This document shows, piece after piece, positions 1 to 8,695 of a DNA stretch of 64,000 nt. The notes below the pieces were generated by a model, which made no database searches, was not told the DNA's origin, and worked only from the letters and a program-made list of their open reading frames with translations. The stretch comes from Hahella sp050299855 (GTDB lineage Bacteria > Pseudomonadota > Gammaproteobacteria > Pseudomonadales > Oleiphilaceae). The translations under genes and the position numbers were made by a program. The DNA lies in assembly GCA_050299855.1 (NCBI GenBank), contig JBNKWQ010000051.1:156668-220667 (forward strand), given 5' to 3'. Every line of letters begins with the position of its first letter. Positions within the stretch are counted from its first letter, which is position 1.

Positions 1-557
1 CTATGACCTTCATCGATATCAGCTTGTAGCTCTTCTGTAATCAAACCTCGTGCGCCCAGCTCTTCCAGCGCCTCTCCATAGCCACGTTCCACACCCTCAG
101 CCGCTTGGGCAAATAAGTCTTCCAGCCTTTCCTGGGAAGCGCCATTGGCGGCTTCCTGAGCTATTCTCTGCTCCACAAATCCCAACACCTTTCCAGCCAC
201 GTCCTGTGGAGACGGCACCTGCGCTTCGTAAGGATTTTCGACAGGTCTCTGGAAACTGCCCAACCGACCCGAAATCCGAGTTTCTAGAATTTGCGCGCTA
301 AATTGACGCAAATCCACGAAACTCCCATGACTCCCTTGATGTCCGTGATGTCCGTGGTGTCCGTGGTGACCGTGATTTCGATGGCCGTGCGCCTGATGGC
401 CGAGATGAACCTCTATACTGGAATACTCAATTTCAAGGGACATTTCACTTACTGACAATTGTCCAACGCCCACATTGTCCGTTCTAGCGCCACTGTCCTG
501 CCCTCCTTGACGAAAGCCTGAAAAGAGCTGATTAAATGCCGCGATACCGTTAAACAT
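1..557 (-). CDS. DUF5610-domain protein with His-rich tract (3' end cut by window edge)
   Basis: Only the first ~185 codons are visible; the gene runs off the left edge without a stop. The ATG is preceded by AGGAGA at good spacing. Residues 1-50 are ordinary. Residues about 51-78 are a His/Gly tract built of repeated HGH and HHG triplets. From about residue 80 the protein becomes Ala/Glu-rich and helical, with a pattern (GFVEQRI, GASQERLEDLF, VERGYGEALEEL) I recognise as typical of the DUF5610 family of aquatic Gammaproteobacteria. The family has no established function. There is no signal peptide or membrane segment. The His tract could bind metal ions; that is inference. Family call fairly sure, function unknown. 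Confidence 0.75.
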   Translation of the reverse strand, partial: MFNGIAAFNQLFSGFRQGGQDSGARTDNVGVGQLSVSEMSLEIEYSSIEVHLGHQAHGHRNHGHHGHHGHHGHQGSHGSFVDLRQFSAQILETRISGRLGSFQRPVENPYEAQVPSPQDVAGKVLGFVEQRIAQEAANGASQERLEDLFAQAAEGVERGYGEALEELGARGLITEELQADIDEGH

Positions 558-793
558 GGACCATCTCCTGAAATTCTTATCCCTTTAACGGCAATTAGCA
601 CCATATCTTTAACATTGATCGATTATCAAAACCCCTCGGCTTACTACTTTTATGCATGAGGCCGGTTTTACGCATGAGGCAGGGCCGATTCTTTTTTATA
701 AGACAATTCCAAAATACCCGCTTATGCCAGCGCTATTGCTTTATGATATATTCCGCAGCCAGTCATAAGCAGTCATCCAGGCACCAGATCACA

Positions 794-1408
794 ATGAAAC
801 CCAGCCAGGTTAAACAGTTCCCCGAAGATCCCAGCACCCTCAAATCCGCTCCTCTCTGGAGGCGCTTCGCCGCCATGTTCTACGACGCCATCCTTGTGCT
901 GGCCGTCTGGTTTGTCACCACTATGGCGTACTTACTGTTAAAGGGAATGGTTTATGGGGCTGAAGCAATGAAAGTGATGGCTGAGAGTGAACGCGGCCTG
1001 GCCGACCCTTTACTTTCAACATGCCTGTTTCTGTCAACGTTTTATTTCTTTGCCTACTTCTGGACCCGAATTGGACAGACGCTGGGTATGCAGGTATGGC
1101 GAATTCGCATCCAGAACCCTGACGGCTTTAAAGTAAACTGGAGCCAAAGCCTGTTGCGTTTCTTTACGGCCATGGCATCTGCCGCCTGTTTTGGACTTGG
1201 GTATTTGTGGATGCTCTGGGATAGGGATCGACTAACCTGGCCTGATCGAGCATCCATGACACGGGTTTACTATATTCCAGCCAAAAGAGTAGAGACTCCT
1301 GCCAAGAATGTTAGCAAGCAATCAACCATTAAAAATGGCCGCTCAGTTGAGAATACATCCAAAAGTTCCGTTAACAGGAAATCAAACCCCCCAAAAAGAA
1401 AACCTTAG
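794..1408 (+). CDS. RDD family membrane protein
   Basis: 204 residues from the chosen ATG. An upstream in-frame ATG (656) would add 46 residues without the character of this family, so the internal start is preferred although its ribosome site is weak. After a short cytoplasmic lead the sequence has the RDD signature (R24/R25 then D31 entering the first helix). Hydrophobic segments lie at about 31-50, 76-91 and 120-142, followed by the typical closing motif (WDRDRLTWPDRAS). The tail from ~160 is basic, Ser/Asn/Lys-rich and probably cytoplasmic. RDD proteins are small inner-membrane proteins, some linked to ion or osmolyte transport; the substrate here is unknown. It stands alone, divergent from the DUF5610 gene. 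Confidence 0.8.
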   Translation: MKPSQVKQFPEDPSTLKSAPLWRRFAAMFYDAILVLAVWFVTTMAYLLLKGMVYGAEAMKVMAESERGLADPLLSTCLFLSTFYFFAYFWTRIGQTLGMQVWRIRIQNPDGFKVNWSQSLLRFFTAMASAACFGLGYLWMLWDRDRLTWPDRASMTRVYYIPAKRVETPAKNVSKQSTIKNGRSVENTSKSSVNRKSNPPKRKP

Positions 1409-1954
1409 GCCCGGTACGGATAGAAAGTATGCCGCCCCTGACTATCGGCATCAGGGTCTATAAGGGATATCCGAAACCCGCTGATTGTTGACTTTAAAAT
1501 TTAATTAGGCTGGAATACCCCAGAACCGCAAACGAAGCGATACTTTCCATGGGCTTCACCTGGCGACATTACCGAGAGCGAACAGGTTACTGGAAAGCTT
1601 AAGTTAAAAAAAAATAACAATACGTTCCTGAGCACGAGCAGCATCTAGGACAAAAAACAGTAAAGCGGTCTGGTTCCTATGAACATAGAAACGGCATATC
1701 AAAAATCGAAGTCAGGCATCACCGAGGTGCTTGCTGCTTCCTTATCTTATCTGGATGATTTCCTCGCTACGCGTTTATCTTTGAGCGAAGTACTCGACGA
1801 GTAGCCCCTACAGAATTTCCCCTGCAAATTATGGGATTACTCACTGATTACCATTGCGCCCCAAAACCCGCAATGATCGGTGTCGTGATTTTTGCACACT
1901 CGAGTTTCGCACACCCGAGAAAGGTGTTTACACACTATTTATTGGAGACTGCCA
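1409..1954. other. Intergenic region with one weak small-ORF candidate
   Basis: About 550 bases between the RDD gene and the amino-acid importer. The only thing resembling a gene is a 41-codon frame at 1679-1804 (+). It begins MNIETAYQKSKSG and ends LSEVLDE, with a plausible amphipathic composition but no clear ribosome site and no family I recognise. The last ~100 bases should hold the promoter of the importer operon; no convincing -35/-10 pair or ArgR-type box was identified by eye. Confidence 0.3.
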
Positions 1955-2725
1955 ATGGCTGAATCAGCCACCTTAGTCGTCAAAGACGTTTATAAAAAAT
2001 TTAACGATCTAGAGGTCTTGAAAGGTGTTTCCCTGGAAACCCAAAAAGGTGATGTTATCTCTTTGATCGGATCATCCGGATCCGGCAAAAGTACATTTCT
2101 CCGCTGCATCAACCTCCTGGAAATCCCTACGTCGGGCGAAATTGAAGTTCATGGGGAGCAGATTAAATTTATCACCAACCGTCGTGGCGAACGCAAACCG
2201 GCAGATATGCGCCAAGTGGAAAAAATGCGTTCCCGGCTCTCCATGGTATTTCAGAGTTTCAATCTCTGGTCACACATGACCGTCCTGCAAAATGTTATCG
2301 AAGCGCCGGTAAATGTTCTTGGCATCAGCAAAAAAGAAGCCATGGAACGTGCTGAATCCTATTTACAAAAAGTCGGCATCTGGGAACGCCGTAACTACTA
2401 CCCGGCACAAATGTCAGGCGGCCAACAACAACGCGCAGCCATAGCAAGGGCTCTGGCCATGGAACCCGATGTCATGCTGTTCGACGAACCCACCTCCGCC
2501 CTCGACCCCGAACTTGTAGGCGAAGTATTAAAAGTCATGCGCTCCCTGGCCGAAGAAGGTCGTACGATGATCGTGGTTACCCACGAAATGTCGTTTGCTA
2601 AAGATGTTTCCAGCCATGTGATGTTTCTGCATCAAGGCCGGATTGAAGAAGAAGGACCACCGAAGAAGGTATTTGAAAACCCTGATTCGGAACGCATCCG
2701 TCAGTTTCTTGCTCCCAAGTATTAA
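1955..2725 (+). CDS. aotP: Amino-acid ABC transporter ATPase (HisP/AotP type)
   Basis: 256-residue ATP-binding subunit of a polar or basic amino-acid importer. Walker A is GSSGSGKST (39-47), the ABC signature MSGGQQQR begins at 153, Walker B with catalytic Glu is LFDEPT (175-180) and the switch His is H210. The insertion between Walker A and signature (KFITNRRGERKPAD) is characteristic of the HisP/ArtP/AotP branch. The start follows GGAGACTGCCA, a good ribosome site; an in-frame TTG at 1892 is less likely. It is first in an operon with binding protein, two permeases and an AstE-like enzyme. That gene set resembles Pseudomonas aot (arginine/ornithine uptake), though there the ATPase gene is last. 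Substrate assignment is by context. Confidence 0.88.
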   Translation: MAESATLVVKDVYKKFNDLEVLKGVSLETQKGDVISLIGSSGSGKSTFLRCINLLEIPTSGEIEVHGEQIKFITNRRGERKPADMRQVEKMRSRLSMVFQSFNLWSHMTVLQNVIEAPVNVLGISKKEAMERAESYLQKVGIWERRNYYPAQMSGGQQQRAAIARALAMEPDVMLFDEPTSALDPELVGEVLKVMRSLAEEGRTMIVVTHEMSFAKDVSSHVMFLHQGRIEEEGPPKKVFENPDSERIRQFLAPKY

Positions 2726-2773
2726 GGGCTGCAGGTGAACATAACCCAAACCAATGACATTGGAGTCGATAAA

Positions 2774-3532
2774 ATGAAAAAACTGTTAATCTCTGTGAGT
2801 TGTGCGCTTACTTTAATTGCAGGCCAGGCATTGGCCGACAAATGGGATACGGTACGTCTGGCTGTTGACGTACCTTACGAGCCATTTGAATACAAGAACC
2901 CAGATGGTTCCCTGACCGGCTTCGAAATCGATCTTGGCAATGCTGTTTGTGCCGAAATTAAAGCCAAATGTGAGTGGGTGGTTCAGGCATGGGACGGCAT
3001 CATCCCCGGTCTGCTGGCCCGCAAATATGACGGCATCATGTCATCCATGTCTATCACCCCAGAGCGTGCAGAGAAAGTTCTGTTCTCCGAAGGCTACTAC
3101 AACACCCCTACTGCCTGGTTCGGTAAAACTGCCAATGCAAATCTGGATGTAACCTCCAAAGATACCCTTAAAGGCAAAGCTATCGGCGTACAACGCGGTA
3201 CCATTCAGGACGACTATGCGACCGAAAACTTCGGCTCAGTGGCCGATATCAAACGCTACAGCACCGCTGACGATCTGGTACTCGACCTTCAGGGCGGACG
3301 CTTGGATCTGGTAGTTCTTGACTTCCCTGTTGGCGAGCAAACCATTCTGAAAGACAGCAGCTACACCCAGATCGGTGAACTCGTGCAACTTGGTAATGGT
3401 ATTGGTGTTGCCTTCCGTAAGCGTGACAAAGACCTGGCTGCAAAGTTCAACGCAGCCCTGTCCAAGCTGAAGAAAAACGGTACCTATGAAACCATTATGA
3501 AGAAGTACTTCGCCTACGACATCATGATCTAA
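2774..3532 (+). CDS. aotJ: Periplasmic amino-acid binding protein (AotJ/HisJ-like, SBP family 3)
   Basis: 252 residues. The start follows a weak GGAGTCGATAAA site; a start 13 codons upstream would lengthen the signal peptide without need. Residues 1-21 (MKKLLISV to ALA) are a Sec signal peptide cleaved before DKWDTV. The mature part has family-3 hallmarks: VPYEPFEYKNPDG, the lobe hinge around GFEIDLGNAVC, and SSMSITPERA, which contributes alpha-amino/carboxylate contacts in this family. A Cys pair (about 57 and 64) matches the disulfide of HisJ/ArgT-type proteins. It delivers substrate, probably arginine, ornithine or a relative, to the two permeases encoded next. A stable hairpin follows the stop, which would favour high expression of this subunit. 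Confidence 0.88.
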   Translation: MKKLLISVSCALTLIAGQALADKWDTVRLAVDVPYEPFEYKNPDGSLTGFEIDLGNAVCAEIKAKCEWVVQAWDGIIPGLLARKYDGIMSSMSITPERAEKVLFSEGYYNTPTAWFGKTANANLDVTSKDTLKGKAIGVQRGTIQDDYATENFGSVADIKRYSTADDLVLDLQGGRLDLVVLDFPVGEQTILKDSSYTQIGELVQLGNGIGVAFRKRDKDLAAKFNAALSKLKKNGTYETIMKKYFAYDIMI

Positions 3533-3542
3533 ACCAAGACCT

Positions 3543-3561
3543 GCCCGGCTTTAGGCCGGGC
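3543..3561 (+). terminator. Intercistronic hairpin after the binding-protein gene
   Basis: GCCCGGC and GCCGGGC form a 7-bp perfect stem around a five-base loop, followed by a short TTCT run. It sits between the binding protein and the first permease inside one operon, so it is more likely a partial terminator or 3'-end stabiliser than a full stop. This is a common arrangement when binding protein must outnumber permease. Confidence 0.6.
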
Positions 3562-3579
3562 TTCTAAGAGCGTAACCAC

Positions 3580-4293
3580 ATGTTTGAATACCTATTTGAT
3601 TTTCACGGCTACGGTCCTTCGATATTTAGAGGAGCCTGGCTCACTATTGAAGTCGGATTCCTGTCGTTATTGCTGGCTCTATTACTGGGCCTGCTGGGAG
3701 CTTCGGCCAAGTTGTCCCAAAATCCGGTAGCCAAAGGTGTTGGTACGCTCTACACCACAATAATTCGTGGTGTTCCAGACCTTGTACTAATGATGCTGAT
3801 TTATTTCGGTGGGCAGGTTCTAATCAACGATTTCACAGACTGGCTCTTTGAAAAATTTGAAATCGATATTTTCATCAACATAGATCAGTTTGTCGCCGGT
3901 GTCGTTGCCATTGGCTTTATCTTCGGTGCTTACATGAGCGAAACCTTCCGCGGTGCATTTCTGGCCGTAGACAAAGGCCAGATAGAGGCTGCAATGGCTT
4001 ACGGAATGAACCGCTGGCACATATTTTCCCGGGTCATGTTTCCACAAATGATGCGTCATGCCCTACCTGGGCTTGGTAACAACTGGATGGTAATGCTTAA
4101 AACCACCGCTTTGGTCTCAGTGATAGGGCTAGCCGACATGGTGCGACTTGCCACTGAAGCCTCCAAAGCTGTTCACCAACCCTTCAAGTTTTTTATTCCT
4201 GTGGTTGTGGTTTACCTCACTCTGACATCTCTGTCCGAATGGTTCATTAAGACACTCGAACGCAGATATAGCGTTGGCGTAGTTAGAGGTTGA
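3580..4293 (+). CDS. aotQ: Amino-acid ABC transporter permease 1 (HisQ/AotQ type)
   Basis: 237 residues, the usual length for HisQ-type permeases. About five membrane helices: ~13-35, 52-75, 88-110, an amphipathic stretch around 125-150, and ~195-220. The cytoplasmic EAA loop that docks on the ATPase is EAAMAYGMNRWHIFSRVMFPQMMRHALPG, centred near residues 128-156. It lies 47 bp after the binding protein and 10 bp before the second permease, clearly the same transcript. It forms a heterodimer with the next product. Substrate specificity follows the binding protein. Confidence 0.87.
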   Translation: MFEYLFDFHGYGPSIFRGAWLTIEVGFLSLLLALLLGLLGASAKLSQNPVAKGVGTLYTTIIRGVPDLVLMMLIYFGGQVLINDFTDWLFEKFEIDIFINIDQFVAGVVAIGFIFGAYMSETFRGAFLAVDKGQIEAAMAYGMNRWHIFSRVMFPQMMRHALPGLGNNWMVMLKTTALVSVIGLADMVRLATEASKAVHQPFKFFIPVVVVYLTLTSLSEWFIKTLERRYSVGVVRG

Positions 4294-4303
4294 GGGTCTG
4301 AGT

Positions 4304-5017
4304 ATGGAATGGTTAGATGAACAATTGGCCGGCAATGCAATATTCAAGTTGTCGACCTTCATGGAATACTGGACCGGTCTGACAGCCACTATTCAGTTGG
4401 TATTCCTCTCCCTATTAATAGGGTTGATACTGTCTTTTCCTCTGGCACTGATGCGCTCATCAGATAGATGGTATTTGAGTAAGCCGGTCTGGGTCTTCAC
4501 TTACGTCTTTCGCGGCACTCCGTTAATTGTCCAGCTCTACATTATTTACTATGGCTCAAGCTTCACCTTACAGGACAGTTTCTTGTGGCCAATCTTCAAA
4601 GAAGCGTTTTATCCCGCGCTAATCGCATTTGTATTGAATACGGCCGCCTATACCACAGAAATTCTCAGGGGAGCCATTCTTGCAACCGGTAGCGGCGAAA
4701 TTGAGGCCGCCAAAGCTTACGGAATGGGCTGGTGGAAACGCACTCATCGAATCATTCTGCCCAGTGCATTCCGGCGAGCACTCCCGGCCTACAGCAATGA
4801 AGTCATATTTATGTTGCATGCCAGCGCCATTGCTTCCACAGTTACCATCCTGGATCTGACAGGGGCGGCCTACAACATCTATTCCCGCTACTATGCACCT
4901 TTTGAAGCGTTCATTTTTGTAGCCTGCATTTATCTGTCACTAACATTCTGTATTATTTTCGCCTTTAAACAGTTGGAAAATAAATTAATGGCTCATATGA
5001 AACCAGCAGGGACCTAG
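4304..5017 (+). CDS. aotM: Amino-acid ABC transporter permease 2 (HisM/AotM type)
   Basis: 237 residues, partner of the preceding permease. The N-terminus has the short lead and first helix typical of HisM-type subunits (around 22-45), then the conserved FRGTPLIVQLYIIYYG segment near 67-82. The EAA loop EIEAAKAYGMGWWKRTHRIILP is near 129-150, and two more helices follow. It ends with a short charged tail. Translation starts 10 bp after the preceding stop. Together with the ATPase it builds the inner-membrane translocator for a basic amino acid, inferred from the operon. Confidence 0.87.
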   Translation: MEWLDEQLAGNAIFKLSTFMEYWTGLTATIQLVFLSLLIGLILSFPLALMRSSDRWYLSKPVWVFTYVFRGTPLIVQLYIIYYGSSFTLQDSFLWPIFKEAFYPALIAFVLNTAAYTTEILRGAILATGSGEIEAAKAYGMGWWKRTHRIILPSAFRRALPAYSNEVIFMLHASAIASTVTILDLTGAAYNIYSRYYAPFEAFIFVACIYLSLTFCIIFAFKQLENKLMAHMKPAGT

Positions 5018-5061
5018 CGTTAGCACCAAGTTATCGCATTCACTAACCATGAAATGAAAAC

Positions 5062-6069
5062 ATGAGCAACTTTTTTGCACCTTATAACGATTTTCTTGAT
5101 GCCACTTTGCATTTGGCAGAAGGCCCGGCAGATCCACTCATCCTTGCCTCAGGAAAACTGGAACATCTCGGTCTTGGCTTTTTACGGTTCAGTTGTCTAA
5201 AGCCAACTACAAATAAGCTTGTGTTTTCAGCTGGAGTCCATGGCAATGAGACCGGCCCGATTGAGATGCTCAATACTTTGGTGGCCGACATCACTACTGG
5301 CCACCTGATTCCCGAGGCTGACTGTTTATTCATCTTAGGCAATCCGGAAGCAATGCGGGCGCAAGACAGGTTCGTGCACACCAATCTCAACCGCCTCTTC
5401 AAACCCGCTTTACAGGTAGACGGGAAGAACCTCGAATCCCGAAGAGCGCGGTTAATCATGAATGTTACGAAATCCTTTCTTAAAAAAGCCAAAGACAGCA
5501 TCCACTACGATTTACACACAGCTATCCAAAGCTCTTACCATGAGAAGTTTGCCGTCTACCCTTACCTGCCGGCTAGAACCTGCCCGAACACACAACTTGA
5601 ACTAATGGCACATGGCGATATTGAGGCAATACTCCTGCAAAACGGCAGTGCCCCTACCTTCTCAGCCTGGACGGCATCCCAATTCGGGGCAGAAAGTTTT
5701 ACCGTAGAACTTGGGAAAGTCGCCCCTTTTGGCCATAACGACTTGTCTCGTATGAACCGTATCGCGGAAGTACTCCGAGCCCTAATCACAAATACTGCAA
5801 CCGCTCTTTCCCGCCCTGAAAAACTGCCGGTGCAATTCCAGGTTGTGGATGAAATTATCAATCAGGGCGATAACTTTGAATTGTGCATAGAGGAAGATAC
5901 TCCCAATTTCACAGTGCTGCCCACCGGCTTCAGGGTTTGGCGCAATGACGAAACTGAATTTCTTGTTGGCGAGGAACCTCTGTCAATTGTCTTCCCCAAC
6001 ATGAAAGTTGGACCCGGACAAAGAGCCGGCTTACTGGTTAAACCAATGAGCGGAATGGTTGTTGCCTGA
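5062..6069 (+). CDS. astE: Succinylglutamate desuccinylase/aspartoacylase family hydrolase (AstE/AotO-like)
   Basis: 335 residues, close to AstE length. It is a zinc carboxypeptidase-fold deacylase. The metal site is H60 and E63 in GVHGNETGPIE with H152 in DLHTA, and the catalytic Glu is E216 in FTVELGKV. Substrate-binding arginines would be in LNRLF (~109-113). AstE releases succinate from N-succinylglutamate in the last step of the arginine succinyltransferase pathway. The rest of the ast genes are not in the window. In Pseudomonas an AstE-like gene (aotO) also sits in the arginine/ornithine uptake operon, and this gene follows the importer by 44 bp. It may act on an N-acyl amino acid brought in by the transporter; enzyme family sure, exact substrate not. 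Confidence 0.8.
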   Translation: MSNFFAPYNDFLDATLHLAEGPADPLILASGKLEHLGLGFLRFSCLKPTTNKLVFSAGVHGNETGPIEMLNTLVADITTGHLIPEADCLFILGNPEAMRAQDRFVHTNLNRLFKPALQVDGKNLESRRARLIMNVTKSFLKKAKDSIHYDLHTAIQSSYHEKFAVYPYLPARTCPNTQLELMAHGDIEAILLQNGSAPTFSAWTASQFGAESFTVELGKVAPFGHNDLSRMNRIAEVLRALITNTATALSRPEKLPVQFQVVDEIINQGDNFELCIEEDTPNFTVLPTGFRVWRNDETEFLVGEEPLSIVFPNMKVGPGQRAGLLVKPMSGMVVA

Positions 6070-6115
6070 AATCTACACGCCCCCAGGAAGGTGCCCATCG
6101 ACTAAGACTATAACG

Positions 6116-6139
6116 ATACCGTCTGAATCAGGGCGGTAT
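6116..6139. terminator. Weak hairpin between convergent genes
   Basis: An 8-bp stem with one G-U pair (ATACCGTC / GGCGGTAT) and a loop of about eight bases lies between the convergent AstE-like gene and sensor-kinase gene. There is no clear T-run on either side. It could act as a modest bidirectional terminator. Confidence 0.35.
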
Positions 6140-6175
6140 ACTTTCAGTGCATACGGGAACGGAAACTAAGGTGAA

Positions 6176-7765
6176 TTAACTGGCGGGTGAGTTGGTCGGT
6201 AACAGAAAATAGAAAGTGCTTCCACCCAGGTCATTCGGTGTATAGCCAATCTCACCGTTATGTGAGTGAATGATAGACTGACAGAGAGTAAGGCCAATCC
6301 CCATTCCGGACTTCTTTGTCGTAAAGAATGGACTGAAGAGACTGCCTCTCAACTCCTCCTTTACACCCGGCCCGGCATCTGCCACTTCGAAACGAATCTT
6401 ATCCGGCGACTGAGCTTTGACGACAAACCTGATACTGCCTTCGACACCCTCTTGCTCCATAGCTTCCATACCGTTACGCAAAAGGTTCAGTGCGACTTGC
6501 TGCACCTGGATTTCTTCGACGTTGAGGTTTGGCAGTCCGCCCTCAACTTGAGCCACCAACATGATGCCGTGCTCTTTGGCTTCGATCTCGGCCAGCTCAA
6601 TAATATCTCTGGCTAGTTGCGCCCCCGTAACGATTTCTTTCCCTTGCAAGGGTTTTTTAACGAAATCACGTATATGCTGAATGACCTGGCTGGCACGAAG
6701 GCACTGGCTTTCAATTTTTTCCAAAGTAGAAGCCATGGTGTCTTTATCTACGACTTCCGCTTTGGAAAGCCTTGCCGCAAGCCGCACATAATTGACGATT
6801 GCAGTGAGCGGCTGGTTAACTTCATGCGCAATCCCGGCGGCCATTTCCCCCATCATGCTCAGACGTGAAACATGTGCCAATTGCGCCCGCTGCGCGTCCA
6901 GGCTCTGTCTTGCCTTATTGAGCTCCTGCTCCTGCTCCAGCTCTTCACTGATATCGTGAAACACCACCACCGCATGTGTACTGAAACTACCAGACTTAGT
7001 GGTTGCAGCACTGAAAGCTACTGGGAATACCGTACCGTCAGGCCGTGAAAACAAGGTCTGGCCGATTTTCAGTGACTCTCCATTGCTGAGCACCCGCTGC
7101 AGCTTTTCTGTCAGACGATCAAGATCGTATTCGTTGTCGCCCTCGGGTATGTGGCTCTGGTTAAAATGGAGATTTATGAACGACTGCCCCAGCAGGTCCC
7201 GCTCATCACAACTGTTCATTCTACATGCGGCCGGATTGGCCAGAATAATTTGACCCTTGCGGTCAAGACCGTAGATCCCCTCGCTCATCGCTTCAAGAAT
7301 GCTGGTCTTATCTGTTTGCAGCTCAAGGTTTTTCCTTTCTAACTGCTGCTCTAAACGATGAATTTTTAAATGGGTTTCAACCCTGGCAATAACTTCCTTT
7401 ATTTGAAAGGGTTTGGAAATGTAGTCCACACCGCCAGCATCAAAACCAACAACTTTGCTGTCGGTATCGTCAAGCGCAGATAGAAAGATAATAGAAGAAC
7501 GGTTGGTTTCGGGATCTTGCTTGAGTTTTCGACAAACTTCAAACCCGTCCATACCGGGCATCATTACATCAAGAAGAATAAGGTCTGGATGAGATTTTTT
7601 TACTATGCTGAGCGCCTTCTCGCCGCTATCCGCAACGAGAAGTTTATAACCACGTCCATCTAATGTTTCGTAGAGGATCTTGAGATTCGCCGGATTGTCA
7701 TCGACCAGCAATATTTGATCTTGTCGGGAAACCTTCTTGACCACATTAACCGCCGCCGTCGCCAT
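6176..7765 (-). CDS. Hybrid sensor histidine kinase with N-terminal receiver and PAS domain
   Basis: 529 soluble residues, no membrane segment. Order: receiver domain 17-135 (acidic pair D22/D23, phospho-acceptor D66 in LILLDVMMPGMDG, K118 in SKPF), a coiled linker, PAS domain ~150-275, then HisKA with phospho-acceptor H314 in GIAHEVNQPLTAIVNY. The HATPase_c domain closes with DAGPGVKEEL (G1), FTTKKSGMGIGL (G2) and a C-terminal GGSTF. The HEVNQPL box places the kinase core in the FixL/DctB-like group. The reversed hybrid layout, receiver first, suggests that it is itself controlled by another kinase. It lies 163 bp downstream of a FixJ-like regulator on the same strand, its likely output partner. 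Signal unknown. Confidence 0.88.
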   Translation of the reverse strand: MATAAVNVVKKVSRQDQILLVDDNPANLKILYETLDGRGYKLLVADSGEKALSIVKKSHPDLILLDVMMPGMDGFEVCRKLKQDPETNRSSIIFLSALDDTDSKVVGFDAGGVDYISKPFQIKEVIARVETHLKIHRLEQQLERKNLELQTDKTSILEAMSEGIYGLDRKGQIILANPAACRMNSCDERDLLGQSFINLHFNQSHIPEGDNEYDLDRLTEKLQRVLSNGESLKIGQTLFSRPDGTVFPVAFSAATTKSGSFSTHAVVVFHDISEELEQEQELNKARQSLDAQRAQLAHVSRLSMMGEMAAGIAHEVNQPLTAIVNYVRLAARLSKAEVVDKDTMASTLEKIESQCLRASQVIQHIRDFVKKPLQGKEIVTGAQLARDIIELAEIEAKEHGIMLVAQVEGGLPNLNVEEIQVQQVALNLLRNGMEAMEQEGVEGSIRFVVKAQSPDKIRFEVADAGPGVKEELRGSLFSPFFTTKKSGMGIGLTLCQSIIHSHNGEIGYTPNDLGGSTFYFLLPTNSPAS

Positions 7766-7928
7766 ACACCACCGAATTATTCTCTGGAATACGGACTATA
7801 GACAGCGCCCTGCAACGTCTGTATACGCGAAAACCCTTATGCGACAAGCGCTCCAGCGCAGTACCGTCCGATAATCCTGGACTGGGTTCGCAGAGGCATT
7901 TTCGTACAATAAAGGAAACTGCCAAACC

Positions 7929-8540
7929 TCAGGATCTGGCAGCCAATACCATCTGAACCAATTGAGCCAGAGAATGGGTTCCCATTTTTTGCATAACACG
8001 GGAGCGATGTATTTCAACCGTACGCTGACTGATATCCAACTCAATGGCGATCACCTTATTCGCATTCCCGTCGATCATCATATCCATGATCTCCAATTCC
8101 CTCGGTGTCAGACTGCTAATGCGTTCCTGCAGGCGTTCCTTATATCTCAGTGCTTCCTGCTGCTCTGCGTCCATCTTGAGCGCCTGGCGTACCTTATCCA
8201 GCAGATCTTCTTCCCTGTAAGGCTTCTGTACAAAGTCGACAGCCCCAAGCTTCATGGCTTCCACCGCCATGGCCACATCACCATGACCGGTGACGAAAAT
8301 TACCGGCAGGGCACAGCGCATTTCGAGCATCCGCTTATGCAGCTCCATTCCGGTCATCCCCGGCATCCTGATGTCCAGGATCAGACACCCTTTCAGTGAG
8401 GTGATGTCTTCTTCCAAGAAGGTCCCTGCACTTGCGTAACCTTTGGTGGCATATCCTTCAGCTTTCAATAAAAGCAACAATGAATCTCTGACAGGTTCAT
8501 CGTCTTCGACAACATATACGGTTTGGTCAAGTTCACTCAT
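7929..8540 (-). CDS. FixJ/NarL-type response regulator
   Basis: 203 residues. Receiver domain 1-125: acidic pocket E12-D13-D14, phospho-acceptor D56 in LILDIRMPGMTGM, T84 in FVTGHGD, K106 in VQKPY. A LuxR-type helix-turn-helix follows at ~138-200 (LTPRELEIMDMMIDG, NKVIAIELDISQRTVEIHRSRVMQKM). The dense similarity to FixJ (LTPRE, RTVEVHR-like helix, SLAQLVQM) makes this a transcription regulator that dimerises on phosphorylation of D56. The neighbouring FixL-like hybrid kinase is the probable phosphodonor. Targets cannot be read from the sequence. In rhizobia this pair senses oxygen, but the kinase here shows no heme-PAS His that I can point to. Confidence 0.9.
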   Translation of the reverse strand: MSELDQTVYVVEDDEPVRDSLLLLLKAEGYATKGYASAGTFLEEDITSLKGCLILDIRMPGMTGMELHKRMLEMRCALPVIFVTGHGDVAMAVEAMKLGAVDFVQKPYREEDLLDKVRQALKMDAEQQEALRYKERLQERISSLTPRELEIMDMMIDGNANKVIAIELDISQRTVEIHRSRVMQKMGTHSLAQLVQMVLAARS

Positions 8541-8695
8541 TAATACTTCCCCGGCTATCTTTTACTTGTTTTCTGCTTGTGACTTTTTCGTTTATCAGGC
8601 TGGTGTATTACTACCGGCCTGCCCCGTCCGGCATGCTTAAGTCAGCCTTACCAAAACAGCATATCACCCAATCTTCATACTCCCTAGAACAGCCC

